A DNA stretch of 64,000 nt from Arcuatula senhousia (GCA_963971305.1 OZ020308.1:38903275-38967274), one strand, 5' to 3'; shown: positions 1 through 11,237, counted from the first letter of the stretch. Program-made: numbers and translations. Notes: generated by a model from the letters alone, not told the origin.

Positions 1-560
1 GTATCAATGAGGGTAGTAAAGGGGGTTACTGTGCACGGCTGAATGGCAAATAAAAAGTAGCTTTCACGATGAACGGAAAATAATTTTTGCTGATCTTGAT
101 GCAGGATAAATAAAGAATCAAAATTCCTGAATTTCGCTCAGTTTTTGACAGCTTTGACAGGTTTGTGTTCTTGAAACAGTACAACACTGCAAGAAGAAGG
201 CAAAAATTGAGAAGTCCTCAAATATTATGATTACTTGGTGAACAATAAAAAATACCATGAACGAAAAATAATCATCATGATCAGGCAAATCACGAAACAC
301 GTAAAATAAATTAAGGTGAACACGATGAACGATGAGCCCCGGTATGCACAGCTGAACAAGAAATAAAAAAATCAGAAATCGATGAACGGAAAGTAAAAAA
401 TGTCGAACACGGTGCATGAAAAAAACCTTTACCACCCTCATCAATGGGGCAAGTTGATTACATGAAAGCCCCATAACTCCTATAAAATTTGTCCAATCAA
501 AGTGACATTGCAATATGATCAACTACATGTACATATCATGAGCAACAATCATACAAAATT
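1..560. other. Repetitive AT-rich DNA, no gene
   Basis: The stretch repeats short phrases such as gatgaacg, gaaaataa and catgatca at irregular spacing, which suggests a decayed tandem array. A 134-codon reading frame on the minus strand (118-522) is phenylalanine/valine-rich low-complexity sequence of the kind repeats produce. I see no coding or RNA gene. Confidence 0.5.
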
Positions 561-1345
561 TCATCATTATCGGTTGAGTGGTCTCAGAGGAGTTCACAGT
601 GAGGGGGGGGACCATCACCATTTAAAAGCAATTGGATAACTAAAACTCAAGTTGAAACACTTAAGTTAACAGACACCGGTGACAACCACATCATCATACA
701 ATAATATGTCCGTAAAAATATGCGGTCGTATATAAAAAACCTGCTGTCGGTTTTCAGTTATTAGAAAAAAACTTATGTTCTATTTTTAGCCATGGCAGCC
801 ATGTTTTATGATGAATAAAAGATCCAAACATCAGTTTTATGCACCTAATGCTAATTAAAAACTGTACCAAGTTTGGTTTCAATTGGACTTACATGTATGG
901 TTTCAGAGGAGTCAACATTTGAACAAACAAGGGGTTGCACTAAGTCCTGCAAGAATACCCCCACTCGACCATTCAGAAAACAGGAAGTAGACGACCGACT
1001 GACCTGGAAAGGGGAGACATGATACAACTCATCATGCTAAAGCTGTATATCAAATTTGAAATCAATCCCTTCTGTAGAAGCCGAGAAATCTGTTACGAAA
1101 AGTTGTCTATTTTTGACCCATTAAAAGTCTAAGTTGGCTCGGAAAACAGGAAGTAGTTGATGGACTGACCTGGAAAGGGGAGGAACGGTATAACTAATCA
1201 TGCTGAAGCTGTGTATCGAACTTGAAACCGATCATGCATCCAGTAGAAGCCGAGAAATCTGTTACAAAAAAATTCACATTTCAAATTTTTTACCCCAAAA
1301 AGTCTAAGTCCGCTCGGAAAACAGGTAGTAGATGATGGACTGACC
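561..1345 (-). repeat. Pearl-like tandem repeat element, minus orientation, partial
   Basis: Two to three diverged units share the phrases ctgacctggaaaggggag, gtagaagccgagaaatctg and ggaaaacaggaagtag. These are the reverse complement of the units at 27,282-27,991. The end motif aatacccccactcg near 950 matches the TACCCCCACTTG end of that element. No reading frame is meaningful here. Confidence 0.7.
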
Positions 1346-1600
1346 CATGATTTTTGAGGCCACGTGCAAGGTTGTAAGTAATATTAACCTAGAATCGAGT
1401 TTGCTCAAAAACAGAAAAAAAGAAGAACTTAATCATAAAAGTACTAATAAAAATAGATAAGATATTAATATATCTAGGTCCTGCTACGGTTTACTTTATA
1501 TATGCAGTCTTTGCTGTACACATACTGAAAAAGCGATCTAAATTTGAGCCATTTTAAGGTATATGTATATGGCAAGCCGTTTTTACATTTATTCCTCTTT
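1346..1600. other. Unassigned intergenic DNA
   Basis: AT-rich single-copy-looking sequence between two repeat blocks. I see no conserved reading frame, RNA fold or repeat in it. Confidence 0.4.
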
Positions 1601-1905
1601 ATAGATATCTCATAAACTTTATAAGATATCTCATATACTTTATGAGATATCTCACAAAGTTTATAAGATATCTTATAAACTTTATGAGATATCTTATAAA
1701 AAATAATTTATAAGATATCTCATATACTTTATAAGATATCTTATAAACTTTATGAGATATCTTATAAATTTTATAAGATATCTTATTTACTATATAAGAT
1801 ATCTTTAATAGAAAATGAGATATCTACTAAACACAATGTTTATAAGATATCTGATAAAGTTTATAAGATATCTCATAATGTTTATAGGATATCTTATAAA
1901 AAATG
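1601..1905. repeat. AGATATCT palindromic minisatellite
   Basis: About fourteen copies of the palindromic core AGATATCT recur every 20-25 bp, joined by links such as cataaacttta and tataaagttta. Many whole units read nearly the same on both strands (TATAAGATATCTTATA), so the array could form serial small hairpins. Units differ by point changes and small indels. Confidence 0.9.
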
Positions 1906-2104
1906 ACCAATACCTAAATTAGGTCCAATATAGGGTTGTTGTATATCATTAGACACCTTTTAAGGTCTAGAGGCAGATTCTGGGGGTTTAAGGGTGGTTA
2001 TGGTCAGTGGTCAGTCAGGACTTGACCCCAAAGTGACCCATTCCAAAAACTAAGGGTGTTAAAGAGCCAAGGACCAATACATAAGGAATATAAGAAGAAC
2101 TAAG

Positions 2105-2275
2105 TACGAGACACCATAAAGAGCCCATAAAGAAACATACAAAAGGGTTAGGGGTTAGGGTTAAAGACAGAAGAGAGTTAGGGTTAGAATGAGGCCAGGG
2201 TTAAAAATAGAACAAAGGAGAGTTAGAGTTAGAATGAGGCCAGGGTTAAAAATAGAACAAAACATAGGGTTAGAG
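2105..2275 (+). repeat. Left flank repeats of the viral-ATPase locus (TTAGGG-like)
   Basis: Contains gagcccataaag, gggttaggggttaggg, and two copies of ttagaatgaggccagggtt followed by aaaaatagaac. The same phrases recur to the right of the ATPase gene at about 3,800-4,480. The gene therefore sits inside one repeat family on both sides. The TTAGGG motif is the metazoan telomere repeat, but here it is degenerate and interspersed. Confidence 0.75.
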
Positions 2276-2338
2276 AAAGATATAGGAAATGACAGGTAGA
2301 GTTTGAGTCAGTCTTACGTTAGACACCGAAGAGGAAAC

Positions 2339-3220
2339 ATGGATTGCTTTATTTGTGGGAAAATACTTTCCCGAAAAGACCATGTAAAGAGACACATCGA
2401 AAAAGTTCACAACAAAGTGAAAAGAAACAGAACCATGCCAACTACTTTACCAAGATCTAAATTGATAACACCTCCAGTACCCCTGCAAAGGAATGCTGAA
2501 ACTGATACACCAGTCAACAATAGGAAGACAGAACAAGAGCCTTACTTCATTTTACCGACGAGCGATCCCTTTACGTTTAACGTACCCGATGGATTACTCC
2601 ACGACCATTTCATGCCTTGGGCTCATCCATTCACCAGCGTCATTACAGGACCTACCGGAAGTGGAAAGTCAGTCTTTGTAAGAAGATTCATCGACAATAT
2701 ACAACACATGATGTTACCCCAGCCCGATCGAATATGGTGGTCATACGATGTACAACAGCCTCTATATTCTGGAATGAACAACGTCGAGTTTATCAGAGGA
2801 CTCCCGGATATCGAGAGCTTGAACCCCGAAGAGAAACATCTTATCGTCATCGACGACCAGATGGACAACATTACACAAGCCATAGCGGACCTGTTTACCA
2901 AATACAGTCACCACAGATCCATCAGTATTATGCTGATCGTACAGAACCTGTTTAATAAAAACAAACACCACAGAACCATCAGTCTGAATACCCATTACAT
3001 GGTCGTTTTCAAGAACCCGAGAGACACATCCCAAATCATGACCTTAGGACAACAGATGTTCCCCGGAAGATCCAAGTACTTTCTTGAATCCTACGAAGCC
3101 GCAGTCAGGAAACCCCACGGATACATGTTGATCGACATGAGGCAGGACACCCCGGAAATCTTACGTTTAAGAACTAATATTTTTCCTGGAGAAGAGCAAA
3201 TAGCAATGGTAGATATGTAA
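2339..3220 (+). CDS. A32-type DNA-packaging ATPase with N-terminal C2H2 finger, endogenous viral/Polinton-type
   Basis: An uninterrupted 293-aa single-exon frame. In the family this is the FtsK/HerA-like motor that packages viral DNA into capsids; adintoviruses, Polintons and relatives carry it. Residues 3-24 form a C2H2 zinc finger (C3, C6, H19, H24). Walker A is GPTGSGKS at 104-111. Walker B is LIVIDD at 168-173. A sensor-like stretch with Q202 follows, along with the family's HHR and SLNTHY-type motifs. I start at the ATG at 2339; an upstream TTG (2303) in frame is less likely. An AATAAA lies at 3270-3275, about 50 bp past the stop. No capsid, polymerase, protease or integrase gene is nearby, so this is an orphan gene rather than a whole element. 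The family call is firm from the motifs; adintovirus versus Polinton-like is not resolved. Confidence 0.88.
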   Translation: MDCFICGKILSRKDHVKRHIEKVHNKVKRNRTMPTTLPRSKLITPPVPLQRNAETDTPVNNRKTEQEPYFILPTSDPFTFNVPDGLLHDHFMPWAHPFTSVITGPTGSGKSVFVRRFIDNIQHMMLPQPDRIWWSYDVQQPLYSGMNNVEFIRGLPDIESLNPEEKHLIVIDDQMDNITQAIADLFTKYSHHRSISIMLIVQNLFNKNKHHRTISLNTHYMVVFKNPRDTSQIMTLGQQMFPGRSKYFLESYEAAVRKPHGYMLIDMRQDTPEILRLRTNIFPGEEQIAMVDM

Positions 3221-3324
3221 CCTCCGAAGATGGCAAATTAGATATAGTTGTACAAGATTGTAGCTTAGCAATAAAATATTGAAACTGATACTTTCATTGT
3301 GGTATTTAGTGCCCTAGCTAAAGA

Positions 3325-3560
3325 GTATTACCCCCCCCTAAGAACTACCAATTTCAATTCCAATTACGTCCGATTTAAAATGCTGCTTATAAGCAGCCCC
3401 AATCCCCCCCCCCCATTTTTAATTCCCCCCCCCCCCATTTTACCCCAAAAACCCTCATTTTACCCCAAAAAACCCAAAACCCCCCCCATTTTACCCCAAA
3501 AAACCCCCATTTTACCCCAAAATTACCCATTTTAACCCCCCCCCCCCCCGTTCACCCCCT
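3325..3560. repeat. C-rich low-complexity array (CCCC-ATTTTA-CCCC-AAAA)
   Basis: Runs of 7-11 C alternate with atttta and aaaa, giving repeated ccattttaccccaaaaaa units of about 24 bp. The opposite strand is extremely G-rich and could form G-quadruplexes. The frame at 3299-3535 that reads as proline/isoleucine-rich is a by-product of this repeat. Confidence 0.85.
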
Positions 3561-3689
3561 AATTTACACCAAACAACTTTCTAATGCAAATACAATTGAG
3601 CAGATGTTCAAATTTAAATATTCCAATACGATTTGAAAAGGCATCGGACCATAATACAATATCAGATTTTCAAGTGACAATCAGATGAC

Positions 3690-4490
3690 ACTAGTAAAAA
3701 GGAAGAATACGTAAAATGATAGACATACGGTGAAGGTAAACACATGAATACTAAGAGAGGGCGAAACAAAAAGTCGCAGGACGAAAGGACCATGAAACAG
3801 GAGCCCATTAAGGGCGATACAAAAGTCTAAGGACTAAAAGAGACAGCAGACAAGAGCCCATAAAGGGCTAATCTTACAAAAGAAAAAGATATAGGGTTAG
3901 GGTTGACGTTAGGGCTAATTGTTAGGGTTAGGACTAAGGGTTATGGATAGAGTCAGTAGAGCCCATAAAGGGTAAAACAAGAGTCCAAGGAAGAAAGGAG
4001 ACAACATACAAGGCCGATAAAGGGCGAAACGTACAAAACAAAGTGGTTAGGGTTGAGGTTAGGGCTAAGGGTTATGGATAGTCAGGAGAGCCCATAAAGA
4101 GCAATCCAAGGATGAAAAGAGACACCATGAAAACAGAGCCCATAAAGGGCGAAACTTACAAAGGAAAAGGTGCTAGGGGAAAGGTCTGAGACAAGAGCCC
4201 ATAAAGGGCGAAATAAAAAAAAAAACAAATGGGTTAAGGGTTAGGTGCAAGTCTTCGGGGTAGGTTAGGGGTAGGGGTTAGGGTTAAAAATAGAACAGAA
4301 GAGAGTTAGTGTTAGGATTAGGGCTAGGGCTAGGGCTAAGGGTTAGGGTAAAGGTAAAGCGGTAGAGTTAGAAGAATTAGGGGTTAGGGTTAGGGCTAAG
4401 GGTTAGGGTAAGGGTAAAGCGGTAGAGTTAGAAGAGAGTTAGAGTTAGGGTTAGGGCTAGAAAAAGAGATTAGGGTTAGGGTTAAAGATT
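3690..4490 (+). repeat. Right flank repeats of the viral-ATPase locus
   Basis: Seven or so copies of gagcccataaagggcgaaac occur at irregular intervals (near 3800, 3852, 3959, 4012, 4088, 4136 and 4195). They merge into TTAGGG-like runs, including two near-identical copies of gggctaagggttagggtaa plus aggtaaagcggtagagtta at about 4,335-4,440. The phrase gggttaaaaatagaaca is shared with the left flank. No gene is visible. Confidence 0.75.
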
Positions 4491-4639
4491 AGAAATCATC
4501 GTTCCGCATGACTGCACACGACTTTACTGCTAGAGGTTTGGAGGTGACAGGTGTCGCCAAGATAACCCAAAAAGATTTAACATAGGAGTCTATGGGAAAT
4601 GAACTCGGGGTCATTGGGTGCAAAGTGTTCTATAGTGGC

Positions 4640-5160
4640 CCATTATACTACTGTGGTGCTTAGCACAATGCATGCTTCGGATGCTGGATGTAACCTATAT
4701 TTTCCGCATGAATGACCACTTATAGAAGAATGGTTCAAGTCCATTCCTCCTTACTGACAAGTGCCATACCAACCAAATAGGTATGGTAGGTGCACCTAGT
4801 GATGCTTAGCACAATGCATGCTTGGATGCTGGATGTGACCTATATTTTCCACATGGATGGCCTCTTAAAGAAGACTGGTTAAAGTCCATTCCCACTTACT
4901 GACATGTGCCACATCTACTCTATTGTTATGATAGGTGCACCTAGTGATGCTAAGCACAATGCATGCTTCGGATGCTGGCTGTGACCTATATTTTCCGCAT
5001 GAATGACCACTTATAGAAGAATGGATAGAGATCATTCCTTTTTTACTGACATGTGCCACATCAACAATATTGGTATGGTAGGTGCACCTAGTGGTGCTTA
5101 GCACAATGCATGCTTCGGATGCTGGCAGTGACCTATATTTTCCACATGAAGGACCATTTA
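4640..5160 (+). repeat. Tandem repeat, about 147-bp unit, four copies
   Basis: Each unit contains gcttagcacaatgcatgctt, ggatgctgg, tgacctatattttcc and gtatggtaggtgcacctag. Unit starts are near 4,660, 4,803, 4,949 and 5,096. The phrase gtgacctatattttacgcatg also occurs in the array inside the transposon at 46,043-47,163, so the two arrays are related. Confidence 0.85.
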
Positions 5161-5890
5161 TAGAACACGGCTACCAATCGATCCCAATCACAGCCGAATG
5201 CTGTGATGAGAAAATCTTTAGAGGAACTTCTGGATGTGATGCTGAGGAACCAAAATTGTTATTTTGGAAAGACGTGTCTATTTATTTTGACTCTGTGTGT
5301 TGCTTTAAAGGAAAAAATAAAAAATCTAAGAATGTCATCATACCCTTTGATGATTCCCCTGTTACTTATTACAAGCTCGTTCTCATCTTTACGGAATAAC
5401 GACTCTAGAACTTTTGGCAGTTGGTGGGTGTAAGGGCCCGCTATCATTCTGACGGATTTCTATCTCTGTAAATACGATTTCGGCTAAGGTAATTGGGGTT
5501 ATTTGTTCATTAAAATGTTCATATAAGGCAGACAAACAAAAGCGTTTACTCTGGTATCATCCGGGTGTTGAAGAAAACTAACAAAGACAAAAAAATAACT
5601 ATGCTGTGACTTGGAGTGCCATGAATAAGTTATGATTTGGAGAGATTAAACAAGGATAGCGAGCAAAGCTCACAAGTGGACACACATGGTGATGGTTTCT
5701 ACATGTTCCAAAGAAAATGTTGCCTAATACTGATATTGATTTTAAGGGCGGTGGTGATCTAAGATTTACAAAATCTTCTTTAAATTGCAAATAATATGTT
5801 TATTACTATATAGGAAAATGGACAATTACGTTTGTGACGAAAACTTTCAATCGGACGACTCTAGACTTATCTTAAACTAACACAAACACA
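5161..5890. other. Unassigned intergenic DNA
   Basis: A frame running 5082-5399 starts inside the tandem repeat and continues into cysteine-containing sequence. I cannot match it to a family, and it has no splice or start context. The rest shows nothing recognisable. Confidence 0.35.
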
Positions 5891-5894
5891 CCAT

Positions 5895-6420
5895 GCATAT
5901 GTTTTCACACACAGTGAAATTTTGCATTGTACATTTATCAAAATCATTTCAATATGTGGATTGTGTCTTTCTGGCACATATTCCATATTCTTTCGTTTTT
6001 AATGTGAAGGAGTATTCCATATGTAGTTGTGCATATTATAAGGAATTTTTTACTGGCAAAACATTATAGGAATTATGGTCCTTTGGACTTAGAAATTTGC
6101 TGAAAATCCTGATTCAACATCTTGTGGACCCAAGTCCTGAAACTATTGAACAGAATTTCATCAATTCATGGAACTTGCTATGTGAAGGAGTATTCCATAT
6201 GTAGTTGTGCATATTACAAGGAATTTTTTACTGGCAAAACATGATAGGAGTTATGTTTTTTTAACTTAGAGTTTGCTGAAAATCTTGTGTGTGCACGCAA
6301 CTCCTCTGAAACTACTGAACAGAATGAAATTTGGTATGCTATGGACAACACAAAAACAACTGAACAGCAATCAACAACAGGAACCATGTATTTCGGGTCA
6401 ATCAAGATCATAAAACTATA
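5895..6420 (+). repeat. Decayed pearl-like repeat units
   Basis: Two units share gtgaaggagtattccatatg, tagttgtgcatatta and ttttactggcaaaaca. At the left edge, aatatgtggattgtgtcttt and ctggcacatattccatattc reappear inverted at 19,395-19,450. No gene. Confidence 0.65.
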
Positions 6421-6484
6421 AGGGTCAGCTTACGTCATACAACAATTTATGGTCAATTTAAGGTCATACAATTATTATATGGTC

Positions 6485-6880
6485 AATTTAATTATACCCC
6501 ACGCAACAAAGTTGCGAAGGTATAATGTTTTTGACTGATCCGTCCGTCTGTGATTGCAACTCCTATTAAACTACTGAACAGAATTTAAAGAAACTAGGTA
6601 TGAATGAAGTACACCATGTTACCAGGAATTTCTGATCCGCAAATTTTTGTGGGAGTTATAGCCCTTTGGACTTAGAAATTTGCAGAAAAATCATGATTAC
6701 AGTTTGTGAACTCAACTCCTCTTAAACTGCTGAACAGAATTTAACGAAACTTGGTATGCAAGAAGTACACCATATGTAGTTGTGCATATTATCAGGAATT
6801 TTTATGGGAGTTATGGCCCTTTGGACTTGAGGATAACATTGATATTCCAATAGCGGAACATGTTGGATATGTGAGCGTGC
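6485..6880 (+). repeat. Pearl-like element with hairpin end
   Basis: Begins with a small hairpin (accccacgcaacaaagttgc), followed by a short GTCC motif. It then has two core units carrying ctgaacagaattta, acgaaacttggtatg and gggagttatggccctttgg. The right end is near tgtgagcgtgctcacta, a short palindrome. Confidence 0.65.
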
Positions 6881-8035
6881 TCACTAAGGTTCTTTCATTT
6901 AACAACTATTAATGACAATTCAAGTTCAGGCTAGTATAAGGGTCAATTCAAGGTCAAACATTATTAGGATCAATCAAGGTCATGCAGTTTTATTGAGATA
7001 AATTTAAGGTCATACAACTAAAATGGTAAATTCAATGTCATATATCACAAGGGTCAGTTCAAGGTTATAGACAGTTAGAGACGGGACAATTCAAGGTCAT
7101 ACATATAAAAGGGTCAATCAAGGCAACACAACTTATAGTATTTCAGGTCATGCAACTATTAGTATAGATTTAAGGTCATAGAACTAATCATATCAATTAA
7201 AGCTCGTATCAATTCAAGGTCATGCAACTACTAGTATTTAATCAAGGCCATGCATCCCTTCTAACAGTAAAAAGTCGTACTTCTATTAGTATCTATTCAA
7301 GATTATACTACTACATGTACTAACTCAAAATCATATAAGTAATAATGTCGATATCAAGGCCACACAATTAATAGGGCGCATGCTATATTGCACACATTGA
7401 CAACTAATTATAGGGTGAATTCAAGACCAAATAACTTTAGGGTCAGTTCAAGGATATAACAGATAAGATCAATTTAAAAGGTCAATCAGTAGAAAAGGTA
7501 AAGGCCATACATGCAACTGATATAAAAAGTCAATGGTCGATTTAAGGCCGCATAACTGTATACATGTATATAGGCCAATATCTTGTCATGAAAATACAAT
7601 AGTCATTTCAAGGCCACACATCTGAGAGGATCAATGGTCATATACGTATAGAAAATCATCAAATTGATTTGATAACTTCAAGGTCCCACAACTGAGAGGA
7701 TCAACTCAAGTCACACAACTTGATATGTCAAAGGTCAGTTCAAGGTCACGAAACAAAAAGCAGTCAGGCAACACAACTGAGAGGGTCAGTGGTTTATTGA
7801 AGGCAAGAAAACTGAAATGTTACAATTTTGATCGTCCAGTCGAAAAGATAAGTTTCAAGGGAACACAACTGATAGATATGAATTAGTGGGTGCAAGTTCA
7901 CACATCACTGACCAGATGCGATTCTAGGCCATATTTCTAGAAGGGGTCACTTTAAATCAATTCGACTGATAGAATAAACTAAATGCAATGAAAGAGGGCA
8001 ATACCAGGCAACACAACATATTAGAGGTAAACAGA
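6881..8035 (+). repeat. Degenerate minisatellite built on TCAAGGTCA
   Basis: Phrases such as gggtcaattcaaggtcatac and aca-act recur every 30-50 bp for over 1.1 kb, with drifting unit length. Many copies keep the exact nonamer TCAAGGTCA or one change from it. No reading frame survives. Confidence 0.75.
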
Positions 8036-8777
8036 AGCCTGAATCGCTCACCTTCTTATAACCTTTAAATCTTAGAACAACACTTTGAAAGAACTTTGCA
8101 GCTATTATTATGACTTATAATACAATCTGTTAGCTTTTGCTAGTATTCTATTTGAGGCAATATAATGGGTCATTTGACAACTTAAAAAAGACTTCTGTAG
8201 AGTTTTTGAGCTGAAGATTTAAGCAGGCAATAGCCTTACTCTAACTGAAATAGTTTTCAGTATTTAAGCCAAATGCATTAAAGTCAGTTAACCCTCTGAT
8301 GAATTTGACCTATATGTATGGAGGCTTTTGTAGAACTTCTTGAAATGCAAGTAAACAATATTTTTATTCGATAAATAATAATAAATTATTTTGTTTTTAC
8401 ATAAAAAGAGCTACATGCATTAAACCTTTGTCGGGTGAGGTAAAAAAGTTTTGGCCATCGTACTTATAGGGAGTTCATTTTAATGTACCCTCTCCGCCAT
8501 AGCATTAATCAGCTCTTTATAAATGCTGCTAGTAAAAATGCATTACAAATAAAAAAAACAACTTTTTTTCACGTTTTTCCTGGGAAAAATAAATACGTTC
8601 ATTTTGCTCTGTGTTGCTGACCTCCATGCAGAAACTGTTGCTATTTGTGTTATTTTCTTTTTCAAACAGAACTGTATCGGTCTTTAATTTGTGAAAAAAA
8701 AGTATATGAAATATTTTACACGGCACACTTTATCTTAAATTTAAATAGCGAATATACGCTCATTCATTTCCGCAACT
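8036..8777. other. Unassigned intergenic DNA
   Basis: AT-rich sequence with no supported gene, fold or repeat. Confidence 0.4.
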
Positions 8778-9345
8778 TTTTAGCTCATCTTGCTTGTCCC
8801 AACGGTCATGTGAGCTTGTTCCATCATTAAGCGTCTGTTAAAAGTCTGTCGTCGTCCGTCATCTGTAAACAATTTCAAACTAGAAGAAAAAAAAAGTTAT
8901 CAGCGACTCATAAATACCCCCCCCCCCAAAGCGTATTAAAAAATATCACTTCGCTCAAGATTTTAAATATAAGCAGATGTGTCCCCTTGTCGTCTAAAGG
9001 CTGTCCATGTTTTGCTATGGGAAAAAACCCCAAATTCAATATGATAAAGTTTAAAAATGAGAAGCACATCTGCGTCATGTCACAAAGGTTATGCAAAATT
9101 TTGTTGAAAATCCATTGAAAGGTTTAGGAGAACTTTTTTACGGATAAGAAATAAGCACACACACCCCTTGTCGACTTATAGCTAAGTCCATGGTTTGCTA
9201 TGGTAAACCCCCCGAAAATCCATCAGATTCATCCTTAGAAAAGGAGATGCAAATCTACATTATGTCAATAAAATTTTGTGAAAGTTTCATGAAAAAAAAA
9301 TGAGGGGTTTAGTAGGAGTTGCGATCAGGGATTGATACAATAATG
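8778..9345 (+). mobile_element. Decayed GTC-type pearl-like element
   Basis: Opens with ttagctcatcttgcttgtcc and tcatgtgagcttg, a damaged version of the hairpin end at 21,653. A short gtcgtcgtcc stretch and aacaatttcaaa follow. Two internal units contain cccttgtcg, ggctgtccatg and ttttgctatgg. No clear 3' end. Confidence 0.6.
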
Positions 9346-9374
9346 AGTAACGGAAGGGCGGACACTTCTATCAC

Positions 9375-10262
9375 TGTATACCCCTGGTCCCCATTTTTAT
9401 ACGACAGCAAAATTTTTGCGATCGTATATAATGTTATGGCGATGTCGTCGTCGTCGTCGTCGTCTGTAAAAAAGGGCAAAAAGGGCTAAAACGGATGTAT
9501 TGACAAAGCTATTGCAGAATGTTTATTTTTCATTTGATTTTGAAAATTCCTTTTTTATTGAATACATCATTCAATTCTGTCAACTAAATGTGTCAATGGT
9601 TTTGATATGTATTGCTTTGTTACATTGCTACAGGGGGTCAAAAAGGGGCCACACCCAAAAAATCTTTTTTTTTAATTTGTGGTCTGATTTTGAAAATCTT
9701 TTTTTTTCATTGGAATCCTTATGAAAATACCTGCCTGCGTTTTTCAATCAGATTTGCAATATCTCTAACCGTTGGTTGAAGGGGCCAAAAACGCCATTTT
9801 TAAAAGTTTGTCAAGGCAAATATTTTAACATCAAAATTAAGCAATAGTGGGTCAGCCAATTGTTATGAAGTTTCAATATATCCACTAAAGGAATGTTGGT
9901 TTTGTATTTGGGATTTGTGGCCCGTACAGTTTTAGAAAAAAGGGCCAAAAAACGAGTGCATTGACATAACAATTATAGAATGTTTATTATTCATTCAATT
10001 TTAAAAATCATTTTTTTTTTGTTTAATTGCTCATTAAATTCTGTCAACTAAATGTGTCAATGGTTTTGATATATATTGCACTGTTTCATTGCTGACAGGG
10101 GGCTAAAGACGGGCCACACCCGTAAAATAAGTTTTTTTAAATTTTTGGTCCGATTTTCAAAATTCTTTTTTCATTGGATTCCTTGTGAAAATCATTGCCT
10201 TATTGTGCAAGCAGATTTAAAATATCTCTTACATTTTTTTGAAAATTAGCTAGAGGTCAAAG
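9375..10262 (+). mobile_element. Non-autonomous element with TATACGA hairpin, (GTC)n and two 465-bp cores
   Basis: A hairpin end (tatacgacagcaaaa / ttttgcgatcgtata) at about 9,400-9,431 is followed by (gtc)7 at 9,447. Two long units then start near 9,487 and 9,952. They share gcagaatgtttatt, caattctgtcaactaaatgt, gtcaatggttttgatat and gggccacaccc. The organisation matches pearl-like elements, but with much longer cores. No coding capacity. Confidence 0.7.
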
Positions 10263-10509
10263 TGCCAGAAATATCAATTCATACATGTATATCAATAAGT
10301 ATAATAGTATAATAAAAAATATATATGTGTCAAATATGCATTTTAAAGTCCACCACAGGATGCATGTGACAAAAAGCTTTGTAAGTCTACCATGGGCCTC
10401 ATGTGACCAAAGCAATAGACTATCCATATTGGGCATCCAACGAACAGGGTTCAACTTGTTGCAGTCGTATCAATCTGCGCTCGGCGTAGTTTTTTATTCA
10501 AGCTTAGGG

Positions 10510-10625
10510 TTTAAAATTCTCCTCCTCTGAAACTACTGGACTGATTAGACTGAAACTTTGTAGGAATTATATGTGACATGTTGGTAACAAATGTTTCTCA
10601 TTTCATATGAATAAAACATGACCGC
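10510..10625 (+). repeat. Short pearl-core fragment
   Basis: Contains tcctcctctgaaactactgg and a diverged gaaactttgtaggaa phrase, the core signature of the pearl-like repeats elsewhere. It is an isolated fragment. Confidence 0.5.
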
Positions 10626-10813
10626 TCTACAAGAATGGTCAAAATAACTTAAAATGGTCTATAACAGCATCTATACACAGGCAACACAACTGAAAATTTT
10701 TAACGTTAATTTAGTGTGAAACATTAAAGTTACTTTTTAACGTTAATATTCGACGTCAAATGTTAAACTTTAACATTTGATTAACAATCGAAGCTCGATT
10801 AACACTAATTTAA

Positions 10814-11203
10814 GGATGATGGCTGGTCAGTTTTCGAGATTTCTGTCAGATTTTTGGAATCCACTGGATTTTACCATCAAAATACAGATAATATTTTTGC
10901 CCATTTACCCCCTTTTTTTCTTTTTTATAATGCTATTTATTGAGTCATTAGGAGTAAATATATAAGTTTTAAAAAATTCTTGGTATTTCTTCAAAGGTTT
11001 TTACACGAAAACAAGTCTAATGTTAAACCTATGAAAAGTCAGAGAAAGCATTTTTCCGCCAAATTTTTAACGCTTATTTTCTCGAAAACGAGTTCAGCAA
11101 TCTATTAATTTTCTAAGCTTATTTTATACCTTCACCTATGGTCTATCCATCAAATACATAAATTTAGATACCTTGTTATTTTCAAACTGACCAGCAAACA
11201 TCC
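10814..11203. mobile_element. TTAA-flanked MITE, copy 1
   Basis: A 390-bp element with terminal inverted repeats: left GGATGATGGCTGGTCAGTTT, right (reverse complement) GGATGTTTGCTGGTCAGTTT. TTAA lies immediately outside both ends (10,810-10,813 and 11,204-11,207). TTAA target duplication is known for piggyBac and Kolobok transposons. The 61-aa frame inside is not a gene. A relative sits at 17,297-17,648. Confidence 0.85.
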
Positions 11204-11237
11204 TTAACGTTAATTTTTAACGTTAAATGAACGTTAA

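Noticed and set aside
118..522. 134-codon minus-strand open frame
   Set aside because: Hydrophobic low-complexity translation over repetitive DNA. No domain, splice context or ATG context.
2140..4480. True telomere or chromosome end
   Set aside because: TTAGGG-like strings are degenerate and interrupted, and unique genes continue on the right, so this is interstitial DNA.
5082..5399. 105-codon plus-strand open frame
   Set aside because: Starts inside a tandem repeat, and the remainder matches no family I know. There are no exon borders that would join it to a gene.
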